This document shows, piece after piece, positions 43,441 through 57,760 of a DNA stretch of 64,000 nucleotides. This stretch comes from Kappaphycus alvarezii (Eukaryota; Rhodophyta; Florideophyceae; Gigartinales; Solieriaceae), in NCBI GenBank assembly GCA_002205965.3, contig NADL03000665.1, positions 558,001-622,000 of the forward strand, in the 5' to 3' direction. Made by a program: the position numbers and the translations under genes. The notes beneath the pieces were generated by a model, which ran no database searches, was not told where the DNA came from, and saw only the letters and a program-made list of their open reading frames with translations. Each line of letters starts with the position of its first letter. Position 1 is the first letter of the stretch.

Positions 43441-43599
43441 TCCCACAGATAGGTTTTGCACTGTTACAGACGCAATGACCTTTATAGTGTCGTACAGTAT
43501 CTTTCCATGAAACCCCTGCGAGACAGAACCTGTCCCAGGCACTCATTCCACGGCCGCCTCGCCGAGAAGAAAGAAATAGTCGCTGGTTAAGTAAAGAAA

Positions 43600-44570
43600 A
43601 AAATCAGACATGAGCAGCTAAGTCAATTTCAAACAAGTGAATCGCTACATGGCTCTAGCGATCAGAAAAACCGCTGAAGACCTTCCTCAATGATCCACAG
43701 AAATATAGAGAAAAGAATCAAAGCGGAAGAACTTCAAAACTTCCAGCTCAAGACCTTCAACATCTTCGACTAGAACCATCAAATGGACAAAAATCTGCTG
43801 ACAAGATGATAATGGGGCTTCCATTGGCCATTTTAAACGTTCTACACAACAAATACTGTCTAATACTTCAGTCCTAAGGTATCATATGACAAAAGTACTC
43901 CACCGTCGAAAAGTTCCCACATTCAAGCACGGTTTTCATGCACTCGTGAGAAGGCTATGTGGGGTATGGTATAATATTGGGAAAATTAGTGTTCTACAAA
44001 GAAAATAAATTCAACCTGAATGGGCCAGATGGCCTGAAGTACTACTGACATGACCTAAGAACTGATGAACGTTTTACATTTCAGAGACAACGCGGAGGAC
44101 AGGTCAGTCATGGATTGGGGGTAGCTTGAGGAGAGAGATATTTAAAAAGTTTCAATTTAAGCAGCAGAAAGAACACCAAAAGCGTATAGAAACTACAGAG
44201 AAGCACTTGCTTCCTTTTTTGCTGAAAACACTAGACTGAGTATCTTTTTCAATAAGATGATGCATAAGTTCATACAGAAAACGTTACAAAGGACTGGCTT
44301 GCAAGGAATAATATGAATATTATGAGCTGTTCAGCAAATAGCCCTCACTTAAATCCAATCGAGAAAGTCTGGGAAATATAAGCCCGCGCTATTTACAGAA
44401 TACTACGCCAATATAACAACTTGGAGGATCCCAAAGCTCCTATTTTGAGAAAAAAAGGCTAAAATGTACCGTTCGTATCCTTATGGCCTTGTTCGTGGTG
44501 TGCAGAAGCGGTACTTGGATGTGATTTAGCTTCAGGGAGGAAAAATGGCCATTGGGCTATTTTTTTTTCG
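43600..44570 (+). pseudogene. Tc1/mariner-type transposase relic
   Basis: Plus-strand text in several frames carries the ordered hallmarks of a Tc1/mariner transposase. Near 44005-44070 it reads KFNLNGPDGLKYY then a stop then HDLRTDE. Near 44090-44125 a glycine-rich QRGGQ stretch precedes a VMDWGG-like region. From 44165, KRIETTEKHLLPFF recalls the LE.HLLPF helix. At 44337-44378 one frame gives NSPHLNPIEKVWEI, the conserved segment around the third catalytic position. The transposase cuts and pastes DNA using D,D,D/E residues. At least four frameshifts or stops break it. Terminal inverted repeats were not found with confidence, so the ends are approximate. Confidence 0.75.
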
Positions 44571-45169
44571 GTAAAAGTGGATGTGATAGTAAGTACGTCT
44601 ATGGTTTTGACACCCCTCAAGCATTTTTTTTGATTTTTTTGTTTGAAATAATTCTTTCACTGTCCTATATTTTTATAGCATTGAAAGCTTTGCAAAAAGA
44701 GGGAGATACGCCAATTACTTGTTTTAATTTGACTGGTTTGCTCTAACTTATTAAGGAAAAATCCCTGTATCAAAGGTTCTTGGGCGCATTGTGAAAGTCT
44801 ACGCACAGTACAATCATTCTACTTTACGAACCCCAATTCACTAGACACATCTCGTTTCACTTGACGTTGTAAGATTTTGGTCCTTTCTTGTCAAAAGAAC
44901 TTTTAAACTGCTGCCCAAACTGTCCCCAAAAATCAGTTCCGAAATTTTGTCCGGCTAATTCTTTCTGTCAGAACGTAGAACGTTTTCAACTTTTATTCTT
45001 TTCTCTTCCATTTATTTTCCCGCTTTATACCTTTTCTTCCAAGGAATAGCCTGTTATTTCACCCGTGATTTCCGTTTTCTGTATTGCTTCTTGGTTGTGA
45101 CCTGGTCGACTAAGTGGTGGACTGTGATTTCTTTTAGTTTGCGGCTTTAGTTTTGGATGAACTGTTGGG
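44571..45169. other. AT-rich flank, nothing recognised
   Basis: A short open frame 44552-44746 overlaps the transposase end but has no motif. The remainder contains no recognisable feature. Confidence 0.4.
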
Positions 45170-46950
45170 AACTTAGATGATTGCTGTGTTGTCGGTAGGG
45201 AGCCTGGATGGTCTCACATCAGTGATGTTACAATCAGCTAGAAGTCGATGGGGCCAGAGAGTTTGCACAGCGTCGGACCCAGAAAGGTATTTGGCTTCAA
45301 ATATGGATTTGGCCACCGTGAGCTGTTTAGAGCTAGACCAAGCGATCGGTGAGCCACATATGGTGTTCATAATTCAGGAGCTGGACCTGTGATTGGCGGT
45401 GTTGGCGCAGTCCTCGTCGGTTTATGCTGCGACGGGGTGGACTTTGGGTTGCTTTGCGCCATTGTGGTATGTTATCCCATGGTTGAGTGTGGCCCTGATT
45501 TACTGGGGTAGCCACTCGAGGATTTGCTGATGGTGTTTGGTGAAGTAGTGCATGGCTTCAGCCATTTTTTGACATCAAAATGGATGTCCAGCCTGGTTCT
45601 GACCGTCAAATACCGGAGATCTCCTAGAAGTCTTTGGTACTGTGTCTCGCGAGAGTGTTGGGGCAGAGGTCCGGTGAGGGCGTGGTACAGAGGTGGAACG
45701 GGGATGTCATTTTAACATGCCGGTCTTGCGGAGGAGGCTGTGAATGAATTGCGCTTGTGAGGTGTGTATGGCACAGTTTTGGTGACATAGATAAATGATA
45801 TTTGAGGTTAGTCGTGGGTTTTCCTATGTTTTTTATGTTTTATTTTTGTCTTAAAACATTACCGAGGTTGTTGATGGCCTGTTTAGATGAGGAGAATAAT
45901 AACAAATCGTCCATGCTGATAGTGACTAGGATAGGATGGACGCTATCAATTTTGTGGAACAAGCATGGGTCTGCCTGTCTTGGCTCGTAGACATGGCTCT
46001 TGAGGTGTTTTACCAGGCTATGTCAGTATGTGTGAGAGGCTGGGGGCCTGCATTGTAGGTTGCGGACGCAAATAATAGTTTTTACCGGGCGTCTAAATGT
46101 GCTGTTAGATCTGGGGTGCTCGCGGATGTGTACAAAGTGAGTATGGACGTATTTTTCATGGAGATAGGCCGCCGAGATGTCAAAAATTTCCTATGTGCCA
46201 TTGGTGCTGCGCTGTTATAGCGAGAAGGAATCGTAACGTAGATTTCTCTGCCATGTACGTCGATGTCTTGGATGTATCGTATTGGAGGTGGGGTAGCATC
46301 TTGTCGTCTCGCACGGAGCACCGTGATTATCGTTCGAAAGATACAGAAGGACAGTTTTTGTAGCGGTAGGTTATTTTAAGCGGAATAACCTTGACGGAAC
46401 AGTGGACACGGTGTTTTTGTATCCAACGTAATTCGTTTTGTCCTTCGAGTTTGTCAAGTTACTTGTCGTAGGGTGCAGCCCATTGGGCGGCGTCTTTGTA
46501 GTCTCGTGCTTGGGTTGTGGTTAGGAAAACTTCTGTCAGTCGGGTTGGCGTCGTTTAGAGCGCGGATGTTTTTGTCCTGGACCGGTTTTCGGACGGATCT
46601 CACGGTTGGAATGAGATGGCGCGGGTGGTCCGGTACGTGTTTGTATCGGGGTGCCACAAGCGGATGATTCTATTGTCTATAGGACAGGTGTATGATGCCA
46701 GTAAGGCACGACGGTCGAGTTTCTTCTTGGGCTCGTAAATTCGGATATAGTGCCATTACCCGAATACGACCAGGCGACGTAAATAGGTGAGGGCATGGTG
46801 CCAATCTGTTCCAGAAGCCTGTCCGGTAGTGGAGTGGCTTAGCAGGTTGTAATAGTGCGCTGAATCATGTAATTCGTCTTCTCAGAGCTTTAGTGGCAGT
46901 TTGGCAGTGTCAAGTGCTTCCCTGATTTCAATAAGTAGGTCTATATTGAT
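45170..46950 (-). pseudogene. Old Ty1/copia pol relic (RT and RNase H)
   Basis: Minus-strand text from about 46660 to 45173 holds decayed copia pol. IRYIQDIDVHGREIYVTIP (46275-46215) resembles the RT segment with the first catalytic Asp. TISMDDLLLFSSSKQAINNLG (near 45920-45860) stands where YVDD is expected, with Tyr and Val replaced. YQRLLGDLRYL and TRLDIHFDVKKWL follow. The open frame 45370-45173 gives CGSPIAWSSSKQLTVAKSIFEAKYLSGSDAVQ and PTDNTAII, matching copia RNase H. No LTRs are visible and many stops occur. It is much older and of a different copia lineage than the element at 2.3-9.4 kb. Confidence 0.75.
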
Positions 46951-49900
46951 TTTTTCCTGCTGTTTTCCTGTATTTTGTACAGTGTCAGAGTTATGAGTGT
47001 TTTTCGTTGCATAAGGCAGAGATTGAGGAGTTCGCGCAATAGTAAATCTTTGTCCTTTGTCGAACGGCACTGTGTAGTGGAGTTGGTGTTATACAAAAGT
47101 CGTTTCTGCTATGAGCTTTGTTCTATTTTATGCGATTTATTTGCCAGGTGGAGAATTATTGGGGGATCAAAAGACATAATTAACCTCATTATCACAGCTG
47201 AGGTCGACTAATTTCATATTCTTGTGATGAAATTGCCAAAATTTCTCCATCGCCTGAAAAATGCTTTGAATAAATCAACCGAGCTGATCTAGAACCAAAG
47301 AATTAACATCTGCGAAGAGAACACAAGGAATGAAAGGAAAAAAAAGGTTGAAGAAGAATAGATCTAGAATGTGAGAAAGCTCCTTTAATAAAGTGATGAA
47401 GTAACAGGGATCGGGTAAAATATAAATGCTTCTGCTACAAGTTATTGTCATTTTCTCCATTGTTCAGTAATTTTCGGGGAACTAAATCCAGGAGACCTTG
47501 GGGAGTTATTTTATTTGCATCCATTCTGCCGACAAACTGTGTATTTCCTACATAAAATACAATTTAGATGTCATTTTACGTTTCTGACCAATGAATGTTA
47601 ATTTTTCTATTTCTAAAACAGAGTAGAAATTATCTCAATTGATAGGTAGTCATTATGGTGAAATATAATGGCATTCGAAAAATACAGTACTGAAAACAGC
47701 TAGCTGAAAATTGTTTTTTCACTACATGAATAAGTTAATTAAGTTCTATTTCACTGTTTACTTCCTTTTTTAACGAGAATATATTAGGAGAATTCTATCC
47801 CAAAATCACACCATATTCATTGTGCTTGCTAAAAAAATGAATTAAATCTGTAAAATGTTCTTTTTTGTTCAGTTAGTAACATTTGTTTTGTAATATTACC
47901 AGTAGAAAAGTGATATTAAAGTCTTCCCTCCCTGGAAAATTCTGAACGTTTATTTTGCATTGATTCAAGTTAAAATTTCATAACAAAAAGTGAAACGATA
48001 TTTGGGATGATATCCCTGTTCCCATTGAATTTTATAACAGTGCTCACCATATGAAAAGCGTAACTGTGTGAAGTATCATTTATACTTTATGCTACATGAA
48101 AACGAGTGTTGCGAAATAAACGCAGAAGTATTAAATTAGTTTATGCTTTTTGTAGATATGGAGTGAAAGAAGCTGCCTTTCTCACTTACCAAAGGGGTTT
48201 GAACTAGATCCGCAGCAAATAACGAATCAAGAATGAATATTTCCTCAACCATTTCTGTAAGTTAAATTTTACATACTGTATGCGGGCGCAACCAATTCAT
48301 ATTAGATTAATTATGCAAAACTCTACAGAAGAGAGGTATTATTTACTAATATGCAGTTTAACTTGCGTTATCGGACTTTCCCTGTCTTTTTATGCATCAA
48401 AAACCGCAAGTAGCTGCGAGAAGTGGTGTGAGTTAAAAACAAAATTGCATTCGGAATTAATATATATATAAATTATATACGTAGTCAATCGTTTTTCGAT
48501 TTTTTATTTCTTGATCGCTGACTGCATTTCATGGCTTTTGTTGGAGGTAAACCATTCCTGTAAAGAAAATACGTTGTGTTTGGTCTGCTGCGATGGAAAA
48601 GTAGGTTAAAGGCCTAGAAAGCTATGCGGCACAACGATTGGTCTACTGTAAGACGATTTGTATGTGATATGGACCAGCCAATAAAAGTATTACTATTAGG
48701 TGTGAGGTTATGTCTGTGTGTTTATTTGACGCTTTTCAAGTATAGGCCCATCTTCAGGTGAAACTAAGTTAATGCAAGGCAAACTTTTAGTTCGGTGGTG
48801 ACCAATCCACTGGAAGGTCTTCCAAACAGATCATATTCGAAAATTAAGTCCTTCCTTTTTCGTCTGTGGTTATGTTTCTGTTTCATTTCTTTCTGTGATA
48901 CTTTGGTAATTATCCATAGGAAGTCACGTAATTTCATTTCAGATTCCATATTCAATTCATGCAATACCATACTTCTAAATAAACTTTCGTGGACTCTCTC
49001 CAGTCCCCAGATATCCTGACTGAAAGTGATCTCGCGACATAAATTGCATTGACAAAAATATTCACCTGTTTTCAACATGAAATGAGATTAAATCCTCTGA
49101 GCATTCGGTTGAAATCGTTTGGTTTTGAACAGTAACCCGTTATTATCATTTTAAAATATCATATTTATTCGATTAAAAAGTGTTTTATCTCTCCGCCCCG
49201 AAAGGGAGAAATCATGTTCCAGAACACCTACCAATTTGTAAACTACAACTAACAGTACCGAAAGTTGCGTTACATAACAATTAATTCACCGTAAAATTGC
49301 TTTAAACTTTACTGCAATCTTTTTTTGATATTATGAGACCGACAGCCACGAATAATCTTCTATTTCGCGTCATGAATTCAAGAAAAATAACTTCCATAGA
49401 ACATAAACCTTCCATAATAGACGCCAGATTGTTCCACTTCTCTTTTCCAGGATTGTTGGGACTCCTCCGATTATTATATAGCTTAATGTTTCCCTTGGAC
49501 TTTTATGTTCTTTTTGCACCACATAGACAAGCTTTGCATCAATCAATTCCTCACCGTAAAGAAACCTTACTTTTCCATATCAAGCAAATTTCCCGTCATG
49601 CATATTCCCTCCGGACTAAATTTCTAAAACGCCTTCTGTCTACGAATATAATAGCGCAGCAATTCTCTTCGTGTAAATATCTCGAAGATAGGTCACGATA
49701 GCTTGTAAGGATTCGGGGCCCCTGTAATAATAAACTTCTATATTTTAAAATCCCCTTAGAACCATCTTAACACGACTTAAAGCACTCAAATATTTTTTTA
49801 GAAATTTATCTAGTTAGAACGTCTTCATATTTCCATTCAGACAGCCTTTAAAGCCATAAAACCCCGTTCCTTACTGCTCGCACTGAGTCTCTCCGTTTTA

Positions 49901-52490
49901 AAACCAATGTAGCGGTCACTTTAAAACTGGTTACACTTAAGCAGTGAAAAGTACCAGAAAAGTCTCTCCTTAACATATGAAATCATAAGCGATTTCAAAA
50001 AAAGTACTAATACAAGATTCATATCTTTCCTATACTGCTCCCTCTATATATGTTTTATAGATGTCACTGCATAGTTTCCAATGGATTCACCTGGAATATC
50101 AATATGTTCACTGCAAATAAAGTTCCAATTGGTTTTTAAAAGTAGTCTTTTATAGCGATATTGTGCTGAACCTCTGACCTTTAAGTTGATTCCATTGATC
50201 CCCACTTCAGAAGCCAACTGATCGTAATGGTCCAATCAATGAGCTGCAAAGAAGGGTGTTTAAAAATTCACTCCAAGCCCATAGTTACAGATTCTCTCTA
50301 TTAATACCCACGTTCTTCAGGAAACTATACCTCAAATTTCCCGTTTTTGTAGTTTTTTTTTGCCCTGGTGATTCAGAATCGATTGTAATTCTCAATATAG
50401 CACAAAAAGAATTTCACATCTAGCGCATGTCAATAGAGAACCTTCTCCGGGCACCCAGCCGCCCTTTCCCCTCCCTCTGCAACTCCAAATATGATTTCCT
50501 ATACTATCTAGTCTTGTAAACAAAACATTATGCAATATTAAGTCCTTAAGATTCCGCGATACCAGCCTTTCCTCCCCTTTCCAGCAACTTTAACATAACC
50601 AATTATTTTAAGATGAGAGACAGTGAACTTCTGACTTCATGCTCCCCCTACATGAACTTTAATTACACCACAAGCAGAATAAGAATTTAATGCTTAAAAC
50701 AAAATTTTAAATTTTAAAAATTAAAAAAAATGATATCTTTGTACATTAATCTCACTGCAATTGTTCTGTAATTGCATGAGAATCAAGATGTTTGTCAACA
50801 AGCGCTTTGGAACTTTGAAATGCTGCGACGATCTGAATGTTCCCAAAATTACCCATACTCTCCACTTAATTCCCAAATCAAAACTTCTCTTCCAATCTGT
50901 GACAACTTACAGGATTTAGTTCTTCTATCATTCTTCATATTTCAAATTACCGCCATACGTGAGCCTCACAGTGAGAAACTGCTTCCCAATATTCTGGTGA
51001 GTCATCTACATTTGAGTTATCTGAAGTGATACCAGTACAAGTTGGCAGCCATGTCTACGGGTAAATCGTCCCATACCAGCTCATTTTGTTCTTTAAACAT
51101 TCCAAAACCATCTTCATGCCAACATCACAATGCCATTTACGACTTAAAAATCGCTAACGGTGATGATAATCCCTGAAAGGAACTACGCCTAACGAAAATA
51201 TTGAAATATAAGAGCTCTATAAAATTTATGGTGCATTTGCCAAAAGGAAATCCATCAATGCATTGCGGAGACTCCCATTAACAAATTAAAAACTTTTATT
51301 TGAAACAACTCTGAAGAAAAAAATATATGGAGCAGATGTCGAAAAAAACCTCACGGTTGTATGGAAAATCCTTACTGCTCATTTCTGACGTCCTTGGTAG
51401 TATCAAACACATCTTAGGAAATTTCCTTATTGGCTGCAAATCTGATAATGATCACACTGCCAGTCAGCGTCATCCTCATCTTACCAGTTTGGTTCTACAG
51501 TCGTATTTCCAAGTTTTTTTTGTTCCAAAAACAAATCTGCCGCATGAGACGTCAAATAAGAAAACATTGTCACTAAATAGTAATAATACAGTAATTTACA
51601 ACATCACGAACGGCTAAACCAGCAATATCTAGTATCCCGTACGGCTCAAGTGAGGTAAATACTGATACTTCTGTTATGTTTCATTCCAAACAATACCGTT
51701 AGATATCGCCTCATTAATTTTAACCTATCAAAATAATAATGTAGTCCCGAACTCCAGTATAGTGACCATAAATATGATCCCGTTGTTACTATTAATATCA
51801 TGGATTCCTCGAACGTTATTTTTTCAATTGCAACCTCCAATTCTGACAGTAGCAATTGAACGCAAATGTTTAGTGTTTAGATTACATTTTTGAGTAGTCC
51901 ATTTGTGCTACAATCATCATCCCATTGTCCTTCATTTTCATTATTGATAGCATTCCTACTACTCCCCTCCTTGTATCCTCTTAATGCAACTTGTTTTCTT
52001 CTGTTCCCCAATTACACAGAAAATGTTTCCTAGGGTGAAACGGTTTATACAGAACCATTGCTTTCTCTAATGAGAATTATATCCTTCAAAGCTACAAAGT
52101 CTGTATTTAATTTCTATTAGTGATGCATATTAATTCTTTTCTGATGTAAAAATATTGGTGCAGAATATAGGAGGTGCTCGCTACACCTCAAAAGCATCCT
52201 GACTATCAAGGAATTTAATCACTTTTTATTTATTATCAGACGTAAAACTCATCTAGGAATACCTGAAGTAATGTTTCAGTTGGTAGCTTCATGAAAGTAG
52301 CATCAAATTTATGTGCTATTCAGGTACTGTTATTGGGAAAGGTACTGTAACATGTTCTGTTCCACTTCTGATCTTCTGTATTACTTCCCAAGCAACAGTA
52401 ATTTCATGCACTGTCAATTTATGTCCCTCTTTATTAATTTCTTTCTTAATACTCAGTACTATAATATTTTCCATTTTTAAAAAATCCATT
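46951..52490. other. AT-rich region without recognisable genes
   Basis: About 5.5 kb of AT-rich DNA. The largest open frame is 49333-49701 (122 codons), with no motif; others are under 105 codons. No repeat of the families listed here was recognised within it. It resembles 52.9-57.7 kb in composition. Confidence 0.5.
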
Positions 52491-52909
52491 AAAGAAGTTT
52501 AATGCGCTCAGTATCTACTGGGGACTGTGCACGTTCTAACTAAACTGTTAAGATATAACCGGATGTACTTCGTCGTCCATGGGCATCGGGGCTCGCAACA
52601 AGATAGCTTTAGCGATGGAGGAACAGAGGGTGCAACTCAGTCGCTGGTAGATATGGCGGCGGATAACGTCAACTGTCGAGTGACACTTGAACGCGATCCG
52701 CGGAACTAACTCCTCGATAAATGGAATAGTTCCAGGGGAAGGGGCAGCTAGGGAATCAAACGCCAGAGGTCGAAACGTGAAGTTCGGCGTGTAAGGCGCA
52801 GAAGATGGGCCAGTTGAGGGAGCGGGGAGGCGCCGGGCGATGTCGCGTTCCAGGGTTGTATCCTTGTCGCGGGCCGAATGTGAAAGAAAGAAGTTTAATG
52901 CGTTCAGTA
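52491..52909 (-). mobile_element. GC-rich insert between 23-bp direct repeats
   Basis: The 23-bp sequence AAAGAAGTTTAATGCG.TCAGTA occurs at 52491-52513 and 52887-52909 with one mismatch. Between them lie 373 bp of GC-rich DNA in AT-rich surroundings. The first 200 bp match, in reverse complement, 17976-18170 (minus-strand protein text IYQRLSCTLCSSIAKAI, RAPMPMDDEVHPV). The flanking repeats look like a target-site duplication of LINE-like length. No poly-A or simple tail is obvious at either end. Confidence 0.65.
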
Positions 52910-55900
52910 GAAATAGAAATCTCCTAAATGTTTAGATATATATGTTGTAGTCCGCTCAGTTGCACAAGAGAGCCAGCGCATGTGGCTCAGTGGTTAAAAT
53001 TTTCTTCACTAAACACTTCATTTATCTCAAAATACCACAATAGTGCAGACATAACTCTAAAAATAAGTACTAATTTCGATGATAATTTTAAATTAATGTC
53101 ATATAGAACATAATACTTACTCGTTTCCAAAATGCGTTGCCCCAATAATGCATTCTAAGAACTCTTTTGCTTATGAATGTTTCTCCTCTCATTAGCGGTG
53201 GTTTGGAACTGTTCTATACCCATTTGCACCCAAATTCATTGATTAAAAAGTTAGTTACTCCATGTTTTCGTACTATGTACCTATCTATTTCGCCTTTCCT
53301 AGAATTTCGTATCCGAAACGAGATATGTTCACCAGCAATTTGCAATTATTTTTGAACGACCCCTTATGAAGTAAAAGAAAAGGTGGCTCCATATGACACG
53401 TGAACGATGGGATATAACAAAACCGTAATTCGAATGTAAAATTTTGGATAACCGCTTACTTTGGCTATTTCAGAACTTCTATGACTTATTTTTGGGACGC
53501 GGTGGGAAAAAAACTTTTTTTTCAACAACAGAATTTACCAAGCTGCGTTGCCGGGAATATCAATTTCATTTTGTTGAATGTCTCAACATTTTTTTCTATA
53601 TTAGTACAAGCATCTAATAAATTTAATGTTATCATTTCAAAATATTCTTTTTTCTATATTCTAAGTAGTAATTCTTCTTAGTGAGAAATCTTATCTCTTG
53701 ATTTTGAGATACCTTTTGTTCGATGTGAGGATCATTTTTCACATCGCATAAGATCAAAAGTAATACACTACATTCATTCCCATAGGACTTACGTAAGTAC
53801 CTACTCAAACAATGACCAATTTTTGAAACTTCTATATATATCCTAAACCATCGCTTAAATATGAAAGCCATTTACTCATTACATTCTATGAAATCTTCTT
53901 TTTTTGCCCCTATGTTTGCAAAAGCCTATAACGATCGCACATGAATTTTAATATTTTCTACTAAGAGGAGTCTGGGTACCCCTACGGTATCCCTTTTATC
54001 ATCTGCTTTATTTCTACGGGAAAATTTGTCCTCTACTTCCGTTAAAAGTTCAGAAATTCCCCGTCAATATATATATAAGTCTTGTGTTACATATTTTACA
54101 TTGTTATCTTTTGTTTCCTGCTCCCATGCGTATTTTATGAATACTGTCATAATTTCGTAGCTGATTTTTATGAACAATAGAAAACGCATAGGAGCAATGA
54201 AAGGTTCTGAATATGTGCAATAGAAGTCGAAAGTTTTAATGATTTCGTGGATTCGAGAGCAGTTTAGCTTGAACAGAAATTTCATCTTTACTTTCACAAA
54301 TTACTTTTCTGATTTTCAAGGAAATTTAGAACTGTCCGTATTCTTCTGTTTCTCTCCAGGTTCATCTAGAAATTTTGGCCAGGTATTCGTGAGGTAAACT
54401 ACAAGTTTTTATTTTATCAGTGCGCCTGATACCAATTATTCATTCAAAAGTAGTCGCTACATCCTTAAAATAGACTTAGTACTTATCTTGAAATGCACAT
54501 AACAGCTCCTAATTTAAATAAATGAAATATAAATCATTATATCGCTATCCGACCGACTATTGAAACGATTTCAGTCAAGTTTCGATCATATCTGCCGGAT
54601 TTAATCTCCAGCTGTCATCCCGACTGTTTGTGGATCTCCGACTTTAATAAATTGATACAGATCGAATTGCGGGCCTTTTTCATACAAACCTATTAGTCCC
54701 CTCATTATTTAATTACCGTGCTCAAATATACTTATCCAGTAACTCAATAAAGTCCAGTTTCTCTTGAAACACAGACTAATAATATGTAATAAGATATATG
54801 TTGAAGTTGAAAATGGTCCTATTCATGCATCTTTTGCGAATTTAGGTGGCTTATCGAATGCACTTTTGCTCCCCGGGAGATTAGCCACGGTCTGGACAGA
54901 AGAAAAACTAAAAAGAACGCCATATGCGAGAATCAGCTCCAGATGATTATCGAGGTCTTAATTCTTGCCTAAATTTTTGTAGACATCTAAATATCTCCTC
55001 TTTTCGGTGGTAATAGGAAGGCTATTTCTCATTGGATGTTGTCTCTGAGCACATTATCAGAATTTGACGATGTTTACATGTTTACAACCATGTATGAAAG
55101 TCACCAAAATTTTTCTCTCAAGCGTTCTAGATCCCCTTATTTATATTCATAAATCTTTCACGGGCTGTTTTTTTTATTGTAAATACGTATTCAAATCCCT
55201 AATGTACCTGTGAATGATAGGTATATGTAAAATTTTATCATTCCCGTGTCAGGGGCACCAGAATCAGAACAAATTATTATGTCACGCGAAATACAATACA
55301 CATACAAACTGTAATATATTAACGCCACTGAAATCCTGTGCATCATGTGCAACGGGGATGAATAAAGCAATTTCCTGAAATACGGGCCCTATGGGTCGGG
55401 ACGAGCGCTTCATATTGAAAATAAACTTCAAAATAAGTTTTATTGGTTACAAAATACCCACAATTCTCTAACCTAAAATCGGTAATACTGCAAAACTATC
55501 AAAATTAAATAATCTATACCCTAAAACTATGCCACAGGGGGCAAAAACGCGAACAGTAGATGGACCTAAAATTGTATTGATTCCACAGTTGGTAGTTTAT
55601 AGCGTTTTAAATTCTTCTCTATTCGCCGCTTCAATTGTTTATTGATAGATTCTAATCATGCCTTACAATCAAGTCTACAATTGAAGAAAGTTACTGCACT
55701 GTAAGAGTTGGGAACCTGTGATTTTATTCCCAGTAGTTTACTAGAATTAATAATTTGTACACCTACCTAACCATTCAAATAAACGGGTTAATGATGAATA
55801 ATGACTGGGGAGGACGGATGGACATCAAAAGCTTTTCTCGACGAAAGTAAAATTGATGGGAGTTAGTCGATAGCACAAATCGGGTCGCTAATAGCACATG

Positions 55901-57760
55901 TAGTGAGTGTAGAGTAATGAGAAGTGACTTTTTCTAAGATAGAGACTACAGTGCGAACATAGGATCCTGTAATGTGGGAAAGACGTTACTAAAGCGTTGA
56001 GGAACTAATATTACAGCACAAAGAGCAGGTCGCTACATGTGACGCTGACTGAAACTTCTGACGTCAAAACTATCCCTCATTGCTCTATTTATTCCTAGGC
56101 ATAACGATCGGTAGGATGACGAAAAAGAGATATTTTTGACTCAGTGCGCAGGAGAAACAAAGAGAAAGATATTGCAGTTTGTGGGAATGGCGGTTTGTCT
56201 TGTAGGGGAAAATGAACATATAGCGAATGTTTTTGACGGCTGCAGCGGGAAACAGTATTGGGACTGATAGCATGGATCAAACAACCACTTGTGCGAGCGG
56301 GTAAGGGAAGTAATAACCAGCGTGATTTTATGGCCAAGGCAGCTTCAGGGAATTGGTAGGGATCTATTTCGCGTTTCTATTGCTCGTATATATAAATGCG
56401 GTTTGGGGTAAGGATGATTGAACACACTTCAAGCATGTCTGCATTCCAAAGCCGCCAGAATGGTGCGAGACAAATAGAACTGATCTTCCTGACTTTTGTG
56501 GCCGAGGCAAGGAGAGGGATAGTCAATGGCTCTAATTGGTGCGTTTAAGTGATAGGATGATGGTCAGATGAAATTTGTTAGCGAATGTGGGAAAGAAGTG
56601 CGGACAGTAGAGCGCCAAATAGTTAATCGATTGTTGAAGTAATATTAGATGGTTGAAGCAATACTTGATGATTCCGCTGAAAATTACCGAGCGTTTGACC
56701 TTAAATTATAAATAAAAGTATTAAACGAGAGCAGAAAAAATTTTTAAGCAGAAATTACTGAATTCAAAGGTATTCCAGGGGAAAGGCCCTAAAGGTGTTG
56801 TCAAAAAACAAGGTTCTGGGTTTACCGTAACTCTAATCAGCGGTATCAATAGTACTGGACATTAAGGTAAATTTTCACTTATCCTAAGAAAGCATAAATT
56901 ACGTTCCGATTAGTAATCGGTAAGGCGTTTCGAGGGGTAGGTGATATTTTCTTAATAGCTTTATCGAATGGTTAAGTACAGAATAGTATGATTTTTGCCT
57001 TTAAAATGTTGTACTAGCTTCTGGGTACAGTGGTTAAGTCCTGGTGACGGTTACTGGACGGATAATATATACAAAATGGAATCTTGGGGAATTCATCACA
57101 AAAATGGGCAGAAAATCATCGTGAAAAAGCGAGTCGTCGATGCGAAGTGAGGGCGGCGCTGAAACTGATTCTTACATTATCCTTCTACTTCACTATATGT
57201 GGCCTATAGGTCAAAAGTCTATCCTTTTCCTGTAGTAGTCAGCTGAATATTCGGTCAGTCGATGTACATTCTATTGAAGGATTCGATTTCATCTTCTTAC
57301 TTCACTAATCTGTCCTGACGGTAGTGATAAAGTTCTACTTTATCTTAGTTCAAACTTCCTCGGTTCCTTTTATCGACCGGCCCAATTATTTGGCTACATT
57401 TACAGCCAACCGGAGGTTGCACATCGGCCACGAGCAGAAGCGTACTTCTGCTGCTGCCATAGCGTGTTAGCTTTATTCGCTGCAGTAATTTCTCACTACA
57501 GACAAAGTACTGATATGGTACGCCCCCGGCACCAGGGGTGCTTCAGTCGCCAGATTCAAGATTAATTTTATTTGATCTGCAGAATCGCACATTCATATTT
57601 TGCAGTACATCAGTGATTTATGAAGCCTAGCCGCCATCAACTAATACCTTAAACTTATCACGACCGTTTTTTCTCTATTAATCAAAAATCACGGCCGATC
57701 TCCCCACCGGGCCTTGTCTGTAACACCCCATGGCACCCGTCACGGGCGCCTCACGGCCAC
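52910..57760. other. AT-rich region without recognisable genes
   Basis: About 4.8 kb of AT-rich DNA with open frames below 85 codons and no motifs. It ends where the base composition shifts toward GC near 57400-57760, upstream of the gypsy-like element. Confidence 0.5.

Noticed and set aside
52975..53010. Second tRNA-like D-arm (GTGGCTCAGTGGTTAAAA)
   Set aside because: No T-arm or acceptor pairing nearby.
47000..57700. CRISPR array, rRNA or organellar genes in the AT-rich region
   Set aside because: No regularly spaced repeats, no rRNA core sequences and no recognisable organellar proteins were seen.
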